Assembly: GCF_036323735.1 (NCBI RefSeq)
Contig: NC_086025.1
Location: forward strand, 111,201,688 to 111,265,687
Source of the DNA: Rattus norvegicus
Lineage: Eukaryota; Chordata; Mammalia; Rodentia; Muridae
DNA length: 64,000 nucleotides
Direction: 5' to 3'
Shown: piece after piece, positions 1 through 11,206 of the stretch
How positions within the stretch are numbered: the first letter of the stretch is position 1
Layout: the number at the start of each line of letters is the position of its first letter
Notes under the pieces: generated by a model
Told to the model about the DNA's origin: nothing
Seen by the model: the letters and a program-made list of their open reading frames with translations, nothing else
Database searches by the model: none
Position numbers and translations under genes: made by a program

Positions 1-148
1 ATGGCTTGTCGAGCATGTGCATCATGGTAAGGAAGAGCTTATAGAGTTGTAACATTCTGTGCTTCAGCGTGAATGCTCTGTGGTTTCCACAGCACAGATC
101 TTACTTTACAAGCTGTCTTCCTCACTCAGCTCAGCTCTCCCGTTACAG
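1..148 (+). other. 3' end of an APOL intron
   Basis: This is intron sequence leading into the last exon of the first APOL gene. It ends with a pyrimidine-rich run (about 117-142) and the acceptor TTACAG at 143-148. An open frame continues upstream of the acceptor to an ATG at 69, but that part has no APOL similarity and is taken as intronic. Confidence 0.75.
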
Positions 149-1001
149 GAAAGAGGAAGATGCCTTGAGGGAGGCTCTTGGTGGGAATACAGCTGACTCT
201 GATACAGAAGATGAAGACCAACTCCAAAATGACAAGGAAAGGTTCTTGGAGGCTTATCCTCAGGTGAGGCTGGAGCTCGAGAAGCACATCAAGAAGCTCC
301 ACGCCCTGGCAGACAAGGTTGACAAGGTGCACAGGGACTGCACCGTCTCACAGGTGGTGGCCAGCTCCAGCAGTGCTGTGTCTGGAGTCCTCACAATCCT
401 TGGCCTGGCTCTGGCACCTGTGACAGCAGGAGTCAGTCTGGCACTGTCAGCCACTGGCATGGGGCTGGGAGCAGCAGCGGCTGTGACTAGTGTTTCCACA
501 AGCATTGTGGAGAAGGTAAGCCTGGCGTCTGCTGAAGCTGAAGCCAGCAAGCTGGTGCCAACCAAAGACACGATGAACAGGATGAAAGAAGTTTTGGAGC
601 AGAGTGGCCCCAGACTTGCTTCTTTATCTACAAATTCCATCCAGAACATACAAGCCATCCAGAAGAACATGAATGCCATTCAGCTGGCCAAAGCCAACCC
701 TCACCTAGCAACTAATGCCAAGCGTCTCATGACCACAGGGAAGACATCAACCCAAACCACTGGACAGGTGCAGAAAGCCTTTGGAGGTACAGCTCTGGCA
801 ATGACCAAAGAAGCCCGGATCATAGGTGCAGCCACTGTAGGTCTTTTCCTCCTGATGGATGTGGTCAGGCTTGTGGAAGACTCAAAGCATTTGCATGAGG
901 GAGCTAAGTCAGTGTCAGCTGCAGAGCTGCGACGGCAGGCTCGGGACCTGGAGCAGAAGCTGCAGGAGCTCAACCAGGTTCACGACAGCCTGACTCAGTG
1001 A
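149..1001 (+). CDS. Apolipoprotein L family protein, terminal coding exon (gene partial in window)
   Basis: This exon encodes the last 283 residues of an APOL protein and stops with TGA at 999-1001. Seen: after one base completing a codon, the frame runs KEEDALREAL, then an acidic stretch (DSDTEDEDQ), then the family block [14 protein letters not shown] long hydrophobic Ala/Gly-rich segment follows (about window 370-500, containing GVLTILGLALAPVTAG and [15 protein letters not shown]), typical of the pore-forming/membrane-insertion region. The C-terminus has HLHEGAKS followed by a heptad helix (AELRRQARDLEQKLQEL). The entry phase (one base, then codon) matches the second APOL gene, so the start is set by the splice acceptor and not by the ATG at 69. 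Family knowledge: APOLs are amphipathic, often interferon-inducible proteins of intracellular membranes. The rodent paralogue cannot be named safely from the last exon alone. The gene is intact here, without stops or frameshifts. Confidence 0.95.
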
Positions 1002-1757
1002 CCTCTTCTTCTTCAGTGCAGCTCAGAGGACTGGGAGGGAGTGTGCTGGACAGAGCCATGAACACATGGGAGCCCCCGACTGTATTCCTTTTAAGGCAGT
1101 TCCTGCTAAAGGGAGAGGGCACACTAAGCTACAGGAAGTCAGAACACAAATGGGACAGTCTCATGACCTCCAACCAGACTCCAGCTCTTAGATCCATCAG
1201 CCTCCCAACTTCCCAACTAAACCAAGCTCCCATGCTGGGGAGTCCTGACTAAGCCATAGCATGGCTGCTCCTGAGTTGTGCCCACCACACTTCTCCCAGC
1301 TGAGGTCACCGTCCTCATTGTCCACTGAGCTGTCAATCTTCCCACTGCTTTTTGATTGGTGGCACAGAGACCTCCTCTTTCCTTCTTTTGCCTAAAGTGT
1401 GCTTTTCAAATATTTCTCAATCTTACAATCAGACTCTGACTGTGAACATCATTTCCTGTTCTTGGTTGTGGGTCCTGTGGGTGAAATGCTCAAGACTAGA
1501 CAGAGAGGATGCTGGGAATACCAACTGTCCAGTCATCACAAGCCCTACATGTCACCATGGATGCTATGGAAGGAGAGTGACAGGATATGACTGGTGAGTT
1601 CCTCTCTCTGCTACCAGACTCCTGGGAAAATCATAAGCTTTAATGACTATTGATGTTTAAAATCTGCTGTAATTGGAAGAGATCTGCCGAGATGGACAGG
1701 AAAACGGCTACACTTGATTCATGATTTCTGAAGAATAAATTTGTGAGCGCTGACCCA
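1002..1757 (+). other. 3' UTR of the first APOL gene
   Basis: This non-coding sequence runs from the stop codon to a predicted cleavage site about 18-20 bases past AATAAA. A GT-rich stretch (GCTTTGTGTGCTTTGTGC, about 1761-1778) follows, as expected for a downstream element. The 3' boundary is inferred. Confidence 0.6.
1734..1739 (+). terminator. Polyadenylation signal AATAAA of first APOL gene
   Basis: Canonical AATAAA about 735 bases after the stop, followed by a GT-rich downstream region. It is the first canonical hexamer downstream of the coding exon on this strand. Confidence 0.6.
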
Positions 1758-2290
1758 GACATGCTTTGTGTGCTTTGTGCAAGTAATATCGTATTTTCTG
1801 GATTGTTAACTATAGTCAGTTGATAATTCCCTCCCAATTTTAACATCTCTTTCAAAAATCATCTTCTTTATTGTGCTTTAAGAGGAACATTTGAGATTTC
1901 CACGTGGGCCTTTTCCTCCTCCTTGTTGCACTTCTGATGGCTGAGGCTCCCCTGAGACTGCACTACAGTGCACAGTGTCCCCTGCATCATGGCACCTCAG
2001 GTGGCCTCCTTCCTGTGTTCTGGCAAATGGAGACTAAGGAACGAACTGTGAGGTGTCTAGGTCTTGTCCATTAGAGAAAGACTCTTGTGTTCCACAGTCC
2101 GTCTGTCCTCCCTTTGGGCTGGGTATGTGACTAAGTGAGAGCATGGTGTGGAGTCAGCCTCTTCTGTGGTGCACATGCAGGGACAGGATGGCCTCCTGGA
2201 TGAACTGGGGAAGAAAACTCCCTACACCTAGGGCTACCTAGCAGCTTGCACCTCAGTGTCCAAGTTCATTGAGTCCCCTCTCCTGTTGAA
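1758..2290. other. Intergenic sequence, nothing recognised
   Basis: Unique-looking sequence downstream of the first APOL gene. I see no exon, RNA gene or clear repeat. Confidence 0.4.
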
Positions 2291-2439
2291 CCCATGCGTG
2301 AACACTAGTAAACCCTAGTTCTCCTGGTGGGCCCATGTGTGAACACTAGTGAACCCTAGTTCTCCTGGTGAGCCCATGTGTGAACACTAGTGAACCCTAG
2401 TTCTCCTGGTGGGCCCATGTGTGAACACTAGTGAACCCT
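2291..2439. repeat. 41-bp minisatellite, about four copies
   Basis: Units beginning CCCATG(C/T)GTGAACACTAG start at 2291, 2332, 2373 and 2414, so the period is exactly 41 bp. Copies differ at only a few positions, which points to recent tandem duplication. There are no unique spacers, so it is not a CRISPR-type array. Confidence 0.95.
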
Positions 2440-3164
2440 GTGCCAGCTCTTCAGCATCTCTCCAGTGACCAACCCAAGAGCTATCACCAGGCTCTACCCC
2501 TTCCTGGACCTTGAACCCCTATACTCCCTCCAGAACCTCTCGGCCTGGCCCTTTAGGACATTGTTTTTGTGAAACCCTGTGCCTTTGTCAATGAACTCTT
2601 GAAGGCTCTCATGTCCTGGAAACTTCTATACCATAGCCCTTTGTATGAATAACCACTTTAGGTGTCCAGGAAAGAGACCAGGAGAAGCTCAGAGATGAGG
2701 AGAGGCCCCTGAAAGGGACAGAAGGGATGGGCAGAAAGGGAGGAGAGTGTGGAGGAGCAGCCACTGTGACCAGGTCTGTGACAACGAACACAAGTGACAG
2801 GCAACAAAGATTGTGCCTGCAGCTGCTCCCCTGCACAGGCACTGCATTCGCTTCAGGCTTTTTGAGGGTGTCCTGACCTGCGTGAGAGACTAGGAGGTCC
2901 TCACGATGATCTGTGACTCCTCAGCCCGTAAAGGGAAGAAAGAACTGCACACAGCATGGCAGACGGCTGTCCATGACACGTGCTTAGTCAAAGCTGTCCA
3001 TTATATAGGTGGCAATGTTCCCTTTCCAACGTCCTTTTCACTCTATGTTTTTATATGCACAGTCACTGTGCCTCAAGATCTGGATTAGAGGCTTGTGTTG
3101 ATCCAGATGTGTTATCCCTGATGTTTTTATAAAAAAATATGGGGGGTATGTTTTATACAGGTGT

Positions 3165-3302
3165 AGTCAGGTATGGGGGAACGACCTGTGGAGGCAATCC
3201 CTTCCCATAGAGGGACCTGCCACACAATGGTATAGTATAGAAGGGAGTTTATTTAAGGCATTGGGAGAGGAGTCAAGAGGGCAGTAGAGGGAGGGAGGGA
3301 GG

Positions 3303-3337
<35 letters not shown>

Positions 3338-3369
3338 GCAGAGAGACAGAGACAGAGGCAGAGAGACGG

Positions 3370-3431
<62 letters not shown>

Positions 3432-3720
3432 AGAGGCCATGAGCACATGGAAGGGGGGTGGAAGGGATGAGAGAACAGGGGCAGGGGCAGGGGCAGGAAG
3501 ACAAGAGCAAGAGAACAAGAGAAAGAGGAGGGGCAAGAAGGCCCTTTTATAGTGAGTCAGGCATACCTGGTCATTGCCAGGTAACTGTGGGGCTGAGCCT
3601 AGACAAAATGCTAACAATTCCATCTCAAGTTCTTGGATCAAAAGCCTGTGTGTCTTCCAGCCTCAAGATCTAGATCAATGGCATGCTGTCTTTCTGTCTC
3701 AAGGTCCAGATCACAGGAGT
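3165..3720 (-). mobile_element. LTR-like element, reverse orientation, with internal GA expansion
   Basis: Read on the - strand this has LTR architecture. It contains a BglII-type AGATCT near the far end and the phrase CACAGTTACCTGGCAA. A TATA-like CTATAAAAGG follows (complement of about 3541-3551), then a long CT-rich stretch, then TTAAATAAACTCC as polyadenylation signal (complement of about 3246-3258). The same phrase and order recur in the + strand element at about 7640-7985, so both appear to belong to one rodent endogenous-retrovirus LTR family. No gag, pol or env reading frame is seen nearby. Boundaries and family name are not determined. Confidence 0.55.
3302..3428. repeat. (GA)n microsatellite with GACAGAGGCA interruptions
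   Basis: A nearly pure GA run (3380-3427) is preceded by GACAGA/GGCAGA variants. It lies inside the purine-rich part of the LTR-like element, so it is probably an expansion of that element's CT-rich segment. Confidence 0.95.
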
Positions 3721-5264
3721 GCCCTCCATTTCTGAATTGTAATTCACTCCAGATAGAGTCAAGAGGACAACTGAAAAACAGCCACCAGACCCAGTGACCT
3801 CATACTAGGATCCATCTCTGAAAAGCCTCACTGACATCAGGAGTTAGACTCTGTCAAGCAGTCAGGATGGGGCCCTGACCCTGACAGCTTCTAACTTGCC
3901 AACAAGCACTTCCTAGGCACAGCTGAAGACAACTTGTTTCCTGGAAAAACCACAAAAGCAAACAACAGACTGGAGACTAATAGGCAACCAGTGGCTTCCC
4001 TGACTACAGCCCCCCCCCATACTCCTTTGCAAAGTCCATTTTTGGCCCCCAAATAGGAGCAGATGTAGAAACCCACAGTCGAATATTAAGCAGAGCTTAG
4101 GAAATCCTGAGGAAGACAAGAGAAAGGATTGTAGGAGCCTGAGGAGGGATCAAAGATACCAGGAGAACACAGAACCAACTAAACAGGACTGAAGGGGCTC
4201 ATAGGCTCTGAGCTAGGTCTTCTGCATATGTTTTCTGTAGCTTGGTGTTCATGTGAGACTCCTAACAGTACGAGCAGGGTATCTCTGACTCTTCTGCCTG
4301 CTCTCCAGACCCCCTTTTCTCCTACTGCATTGCCTCATGAGAGTCTATGCCTGGTCTGATTGTAACTTGCTACACCACGTTTGTTTGCTCTCCCTGGGAA
4401 GCCTGTTCTTTTTTGAAGGGAAACGGGGGAAGTGGCTTTGGGTAGAGGAGTAACGGTGAAGAGTGGAAGGGAGAGAAAACATCAAGAAATAATGGCAGCG
4501 ATGCAGTCTTGAGGCCCCTCCCTCCTGTTAGGTGGGAGCTGTGGAGACCTTTGGTCATCCAGCTGCTAGATTCCAGCAGGACTCACAAGAGCTCCCCTGC
4601 TACACAGAAACATGCCTCCGTTTTAGCACTCACTGCTAAATGTCTACGCATTTCATTCATCACACTCTGAAACCCAGATCTCAAACTGACTCCTGGGGTA
4701 GGATGCTCTGACTACTGCTTTTATGCATCTCTGATTTATTCTTTGGTAATTTTATACACGCAGGCTATGACCTTCATCATATTCTTCCCCAAACCCTTTG
4801 GCTCTCCCCAGACAGCCCGAGACATGCCCTTCTATCTTCGTTTCAACTTTTTAAAAAACCTACTGAGTCTCATCAGTGCTCCCTGCTAGCATGGTGACTG
4901 ATCTAGATGGCTTGGCCATAGGCAGGTAGCCATAGCTACAATCAGCCCTGTCCAGTCCGGAAGATAACCAACCCTTCAAGGGAATGCCCTCAGCTCTAAG
5001 TGCTTCACAGTCTGCTGGGCTCTTCTGGCCATCAGAGTCTGCTGTCTCTGGGCTCGACTCCTGTTAGCCCTTGCCTCCACAACCTGAACTCATCACCATT
5101 TCTCCATCCACTCCTTCTGCGATCCGCATAGGCCACAGTTCTTGTCCCCTCTTCCTTGGCCTACTACTTACCGCCATCTTCACTTCTGTGGCCCATGACT
5201 CTCCCTGTCACCAGCTTAGCCCAATATGGAGGCTATGAGTTGGGGACTGCTCAAAAAATTCTTT
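3721..5264. other. Intergenic, no gene recognised
   Basis: About 1.5 kb without a supportable gene, RNA or clear repeat. Open frames here are short and have no family resemblance. Confidence 0.4.
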
Positions 5265-5485
5265 ACTTGGGGGCCGGAAACGTGGCTCTGTCAGTAAAGC
5301 GTTGGCATTACAAGCATGAGATCCTGAGTTCAGATCCCCAGCTCTGAAGTAAAAGCCAGATACAGCAGCGCACATCTGTAATGTCAGAGAGACAGTGATG
5401 TAAGGGTATCCCAGGCTTGCTGGCCAGGTAAGTCTAGCTGAATCAATTGTGGGAAAACCCTGCTCCTTGAGGTCAAAGTCCACCA
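5265..5485 (+). mobile_element. Old B4-like SINE (ID-like head plus B1-like tail)
   Basis: The head (GGCTCTGTCAGTAAAGCGTTGGCATTACAAGCATGAGATC...) carries degenerate A-box and B-box parts of a tRNA-derived SINE. It is followed by a B1-like segment (CACATCTGTAATGTC...). It is diverged, and the borders are approximate. Confidence 0.6.
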
Positions 5486-7639
5486 CCAACCGGATAGCCT
5501 TCTGAGCTCAGTGCTATATGAAGGACTCTTTTTACTAGCAGGGCTTCCACTTCTCTGACCTTGTCTGGGGAGTTTAACAACCCCCCCCCAATACACACAC
5601 ATCTCTAGCTGAAAAATATCACATGGGCTTGGTTAAGATTACAGATTCAACTTCCTTTCTCCCAATAAGAATCCATTCAACTAGCACCTGAGATTCTGGA
5701 ATGACTCCCCATGGTAACGAGGCATCTCAGTACCTTATGCCTTCAGCCAATGGTCTTTGCCCATCCTGGATATTCTGACCCCCATCCCTAAAATTATATA
5801 AGCTTTAAATCGCCCCAAATAAAATTGATCTGCCTCCCTGAAGCTGGTCCCTGTGTGTTGTCATTGCTGTAAATACTCACAGAGCTTCTGAACCCTTTGC
5901 CGTGCCTGTTCTCTTTGCCCTCGTGAATCAATATAGGCCTGCGATCCCTGGGGACAGGGAGGGTCACAATCAATAAACTACAGCCTGAGTGAGAGACCTT
6001 GATGCAGAGAACAATGGGGCCTGACTCAAAGACTCAGATCCCCAAAAGTCGACTGTGACTCTCACCTTCATTGCCTTACGTCAATGATGATTAGTGACAT
6101 GGACACACACGGGAGCAAGCAAGAGAGGATTTTGTTAAGGAAAAGTTAACAGGAGAGATATTCCTGGGAGGAGGAAGGGTTGCAAGGGGAATAAGAGCCC
6201 AGAGCTACTTGCCTGGGGGTCTTTTCACTGGACTGACAACAAGAACTAGACAGGACTGGATGGCATGAACTGAGATAATTTTTCCTGAGATTGGTTCATT
6301 CCCTGGGCCTATCAAGGGTCAAGTCGCTTGGGGTCCCCTTGGCCCAGCTGGAGAGATAGATGATCGCACACTGTCCCCACACTCCTGCCCAGGTTGGCAG
6401 ACAGCCATAAACTGAAGTGTATCATTGACTTTTGCTTTATTCACTTTGGATGCTGGCCCCCCTGCTGCCTGCTAACCCTGGCCAGAGTTGCCAGTAGCCA
6501 ACCTTGGAGGTATCGTTGACTTTGGCTGACAACTTGCAGGCTGTCAGGTAAACTAAATGCTACTGTGTGGTCCTGGTATTTTTCACTGTGGGGCTGGTTC
6601 CTTTATTACCTGTGGGGTGGATACCTCCTGCTTTCCTTTGTAAAACTCGGAAAGAGCATCCTGCTGGGTGGTCTCTTCTTAGCACTCATTCCTGAGACCT
6701 GCATCATAAGGCAAACCTGGCACCCTTGAAGGAAGGGATGAGGGACTGGGAAACAATCCTGTCACACACCACACGTACCACCTGCTAACATGCTTCCACT
6801 GTTCTCATGAGCCTGGAGCATCCTTCAGGTAATGGTGGATGAGCCGAAGACACACATGTGACTCAAACTGTTGGACACTGACCAAACGTACACAAATAGC
6901 TAACACCATGAAGACACACGTGTAGGCACCTCATTGACTATTTTCACAAGAGCACTAGCCACAAAGTGTTGCTGTAAAATTATTTTTAAAAAAATTTCTT
7001 TTACCCTGCACTAGGTCCGTCACGGCAGCGCCCCAAGGTATCTGGTAGACATCTTCATCTCAGTCAGCAAAGCCTCTCACCTGCTCTGCTCCATCCCATA
7101 TCACACTGCCGAAGGCCTCTCTCTGAGCCTGGCAGCAATCTCTCTACCCATCTAGTTCCCCAGGCAGGTTGCCACCATACACACGTCTCCAGCCACCACA
7201 TACTTAAACTTATGTTGAACTTAAATCATTACATTGAACTACATACATTGAACTTAAATCGCCACATGAAAGAACACACAACACAATAACCTCTGATCCA
7301 ACTGATAAGAGATAATTTGCTCATCTAGACACACAAATCCCTGTGCACATCCATCCCTTAAGAATATTCATAACAACCGTAGCCGTGCAGAGAGGAATCT
7401 TAACATCCACCTCCATGTTCTCCTGGCCTCTTCTCTCTCCTCTTGTTCCAGTTTCCTCCTCTTCCCTAAAACTTTTCTCCCACCCATCCTTCCTTCTCAT
7501 CCAATGACAGGCCTCGTGTTATCTTGTACCTGCCTTCATCCATATGGCATCATCCTACAACAAAGGGCACATGTCACATGTCCTCAGTTTCCCTTGCACT
7601 AATTCTTTCACACCTCACCCCCTCCCAGCTGCCATACTT
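5486..7639. other. Intergenic, no gene recognised
   Basis: No reading frame with family similarity and no RNA gene. Part of it (about 5790-5960, with AATAAAATTGATCTGCC) resembles the end of a degraded retroelement, but I cannot assign it. Confidence 0.35.
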
Positions 7640-7985
7640 CAGCTTCTGGCGTGTACGCTGACACTGGTTGTTGGTATTCTGTCTAAGCTCCACCCCCACA
7701 GTTACCTGGCAACAGCTGTGCCTGACACTGTATAATGGGCTGCTTGCCCCCTCTTCCCTCTCTTGCTCTTGCTCTCTTCTCTGCTCTCTTGCCCTCTTCC
7801 CCTTTGTCCCTTATCTCCCCATTTCCCTCCCCACTTCCCTCCACATGCTCGTGGCCGGCCTTTCCTCTCCTCTTCTACTCTTCTCTCATTAAACCTCTCC
7901 ACGTGGAACCACATTGGTTTGGTGTGGTCTGTCTGGATGTGAGCCGAGATTTAAATCCCAACACTGGTGCCCTTGGAAGCTGCAG
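7640..7985 (+). mobile_element. LTR-like element, forward orientation
   Basis: The order matches the element at 3165-3720: GTCTAAGCTCCACCCCCACAG, then TTACCTGGCAACAGC, then a TATA-like TGTATAATGGG. A long CT-rich tract follows, then CTCATTAAACC as a polyadenylation-like hexamer. It ends near ...AAATCCCAACAC, followed by TGGTGCCC, which could be a primer-binding-site start. No retroviral protein frame follows, so this is a solo or badly decayed copy. The ends are approximate. Confidence 0.5.
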
Positions 7986-8019
7986 GAGGTCCTCTAGACC
8001 CATGATTGGGGTAGGGAAC

Positions 8020-8440
8020 AGTCAGTGCTCTATTGCTATGAAGAGACACCTTGACCACGGCAAATCTTATAAAAGAAGGCATTTAATTGGGGCTTGCTTA
8101 CAGTTGCAGAAGTTAGTCTATGATTATCATGGTGGGGAACATGGTAGGGGATAGTCAGACATGGTGCTAGAGAATTCTACCTCTGGACCAGCAGGTAGCT
8201 TGATTGGTAGTCTCAGGGTCACCAGTGTGGCTTAAAGGAAGGAATGGGGACATCTGTGACACAGGGGCTCGCCTCTCTGGCTTGGCTAGTGCTCAGCAGT
8301 CATACGTCTTAGAAAACAAAGGCAAGAAGTCATTAACACCCTCAGCCTGAAGCAATACTCCAGTTGTCACTCCAAAGTTGATCCTGTTAATTAGGACAAA
8401 TAATGCAGCCTTGGACTCTTGGTGTGTGTCAATCAGCCAA
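8020..8440 (-). mobile_element. Interspersed rodent repeat, reverse orientation (family unassigned)
   Basis: The segment GCTCTATTGCTATGAAGAGACACCTTGACC... through TTATAAAAGAAGGCATTTAATTGGGG is the reverse complement, with divergence, of the 3' part of the element at 42330-42785. Two opposite copies of one dispersed family are thus present. It resembles MaLR-type elements, but this is not established. Confidence 0.5.
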
Positions 8441-9744
8441 ATGACAAAATCAGTATTGCATGAGTAAAACAAGAAATATGTCCGGTTGGGTGTAGGGAGG
8501 TGGTTCTGATGCTAAGTTCCTGCTCCCCGATTGGTGCTTGATCCATCAAACAAAGATGCCAGCGGCCAATGAGCTGGGTGGAATAGGTGGGACTTCCAGG
8601 TCCCTGCAGGCAAACTAGCAGACACAGGGGAGAGAGAACTGGGGAAGAGAAGGAGGCAGTAGCTGCAGGAGATAGAGCCAACCAGCCACGTAAGTTTTCG
8701 GTTAGAGTGGGCAATGGCCACTCTATCCCATTATTCCTGGGCTGGTATACGAGGCTTAGAAGTGCCCAGCAATTGAGCCAGTAAGGCAGGTTGAAATTGA
8801 GCATCACGTGTGTGTCTGTGTTTTTCATCAAAGGATCTGAGGGAACCTGGGTGGGGGCTGGTATGGCCCGTTAAGGCTGGGTAGCAAAAACTACATGCAA
8901 TGAGTGACACGAAGTTACCCTAATTCAGCAGAAAGCTGGAAAAGAGTCTTGGGAAATGAGAAGAAGATTTTTAAGACATCACAAGGTCTCTAAGGCAGAA
9001 CTCAGACACCCGTTACCACTCCCCGCCAGTCTCTGAGAATGTATTCTGACACCCATGAGCATTTCCTCACTTGCTCCAGATCTGGGAGCCCAAGTCGGAG
9101 CAGACATTTACCCACTACACGTGGCTTAGGATGGATGCATGGATACTAGGACAGGGATGCCGGGGGAGCATCTCATCTGTCTTTACATAGAAAAGTAGGG
9201 CCAACCTCCCTGTAACATCACGTCACGGGGAAGTCACAGGCTGGGGAGAGAGCAGGGGTGGAGCAGCTCTGTCGTGTGCTACAGACCCATCATACCCGGG
9301 AGCCCCAAGCAAGGCTGACTTTGCTTAAAATGGGCAGCTGCCAAACTCCAGCTTGCAAAAACTGGAGAGTAAAATGACTGTGCACCGATTACGCCAAGAC
9401 CACGAAGACTTGGTGTCCAACACCCGGCTGTTGGTATTCAGTCTTGCTCAGATAGTCTGGAGTTTTGTCTACACGCAAGCTTTAGTTAGCCCTGGAGAGC
9501 TGCGGAACAGCTCAGGTGAGGCTGAGAAGCAGACAGCATCTCCCCATCCTCTCTACCTGGATCCTACATCCTCTGCATTGTAGCCTGGATATCAGCAGAG
9601 GCTCTGGCTAGAGTTCAGCACTCCAGTAGGACTAAGAGATTAGCAGCAAAGATACATAGGGGAGAGGATGGAGCCAAATGAGAAATTCCTCCTGTCCCAT
9701 AGGAATGCTCTCTTGAAAATCTCTTCTACCTAAGAGGCTTTTTT
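8441..9744. other. Intergenic, nothing recognised
   Basis: No exon, RNA gene or clear repeat was found in this 1.3-kb stretch. Confidence 0.35.
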
Positions 9745-9745
9745 T

Positions 9746-9778
9746 TACTTATTTATTTATTTATTTATTTATTTATTG
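9746..9778. repeat. (TTTA)n tract
   Basis: About eight TTTA units. They abut a reverse-oriented B1 and are most simply the mutated poly(A) tail of that SINE. Confidence 0.9.
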
Positions 9779-9925
9779 AGGTGTTGGGTGAGACAGGGTC
9801 TCACTATGTAGTTCTTTCTGTCTTGGATCTCATTCTGTAGACCAGGCTGGCCTGGAACTCAGAGATCTACCTGCCTCTGCCTACTGCGTGCTGGAATTAC
9901 AGGTGTGTGCTTCCAGGCCCAGCCC
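9779..9925 (-). mobile_element. B1 SINE, reverse orientation
   Basis: Diagnostic reversed B1 phrases are present: GAGACAGGGTCTCACTATGTAG, GTAGACCAGGCTGGCCTGGAA and CTCAGAGATCTACCTGCCTC. They follow the (TTTA)n tail as expected for a minus-strand copy (7SL-derived). Confidence 0.9.
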
Positions 9926-10269
9926 TAAGAAACACTACAATCAAGGGAAGAACATGGCTTTGTAGCCACCAGGCCTCTGCCCTCCCCGGCGGCCTGGTGT
10001 CTCCAGAGATGTTTCAGAACCACGTGGCAGAGAGAGAGGCCATGCTTATCCACATATGATCCATGCCCCATCAAGACTGACTACTTGCCACTTAATGACT
10101 CTCAACCCTGGGAATGACCACTTGGGACACTTCTGAAATGACTGAGAAGGATTCCACATGGGTAAACTGGGTCTCTGTGGCCACCATGACAGGTAGAGAA
10201 ACAATCTGCAAGAGGCAAGAAAGGTAATTTGATTCGATACAACCAAATAGCCAGTGTTGGTTCAAACTG

Positions 10270-11206
10270 CTGGGATCTTGCCCCAGGTAGTTTATTTTAG
10301 GCATATTGAAGCATACCACAAGTTGGGCAACACTTTCTTGGTAATAATTAACTCAATCTGTGTGCACAATAAAGCTCACGACATGACTACATCAAACTCT
10401 TTCTGTACACATGACCTCTTTCATAAAGATGGGTTCTATAGGTGGACAAGTTCACAATAAAGGTCCAGAGGAAGGATCTGGTGTGGTCTTAGACACAGAA
10501 TAGCATAAAGGGTCACCAAACTATTAACCATATCTGCTCCCAACCTTCTGGGCAGATAACAGGTTGTACATCCCTTCCTTTGAAGGAATAAATCTGGTGT
10601 TAACCTCCTGATTCCTCTGGTGCTGATCTATGAGCAGAATAACCTCTGGGCCTCCTACGAGGCTGTGCTCTACCCCTGGACCGAGTACATTGCCTCACAG
10701 AAGGGGCTGTGGATCTAGCTGTTAGGTGGTTAGGATAAGGGTGGATGCTCTCCAATCCCACATCCTAAACCCTGCTCTAATGCCTTGTTTTCCTTTCCTA
10801 TGACTTTGGGACCTTCAGTCTGGGATGCCCCGTTTTCCTAGAGTAGTTGGCTAATATTCTTTGAGCTAAAGTCTACATAGAACACAGGGTAACAGAGGAA
10901 GATGAGCAGAGAGGTGGTCTTGTCCATCACCCTCCCCCAATCTCCCCCTCCCCCGTCTCCTGAGGAAGCTGTGCCTCTGAAAAGGTATGTCTCATGACCA
11001 CAGGCTGGCCGACCTGGACATGCTACAAAATCTCTTGACCTGTCAGTCCAATCTGGGTCACTCCCCAGCCCTAAATCAATCACCATCCCAGCACACCCTA
11101 GAGAGAGTCAATAGAATTTCATTGGTCCTCAAGAGCACCCTGGTCCCTTGACAACTCTTGTGCCCACTCTGTCATCACCCCCACTCATCACCACCACCAC
11201 TGTCAT
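10270..11206 (-). other. Putative 3' UTR of second APOL gene
   Basis: Region between the TGA of the second APOL gene and the candidate AATAAA. No other gene is visible. The distal boundary is inferred from the hexamer only. Confidence 0.4.
10291..10296 (-). terminator. Candidate polyadenylation signal AATAAA of second APOL gene
   Basis: TTTATT on the + strand gives AATAAA on the - strand, about 910 bases past the stop codon of the second APOL gene. It is the first canonical hexamer found downstream on that strand. It has not been tested against transcripts. Confidence 0.45.

Noticed and set aside
69..148. ATG at 69 as the start of the first APOL protein
   Set aside because: Codons before 149 show no APOL similarity, and a good acceptor ends at 148 in the phase shared with the second APOL gene.
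3167..3641. Serine/leucine repeat frames
   Set aside because: Translation of the GA/CT run within the LTR-like element.
10610..10716. About 33 open codons containing ASYEAVLYPWTEYIAS on the + strand
   Set aside because: Looks protein-like at first sight, but no family could be named, and no splice sites or longer frame support it.
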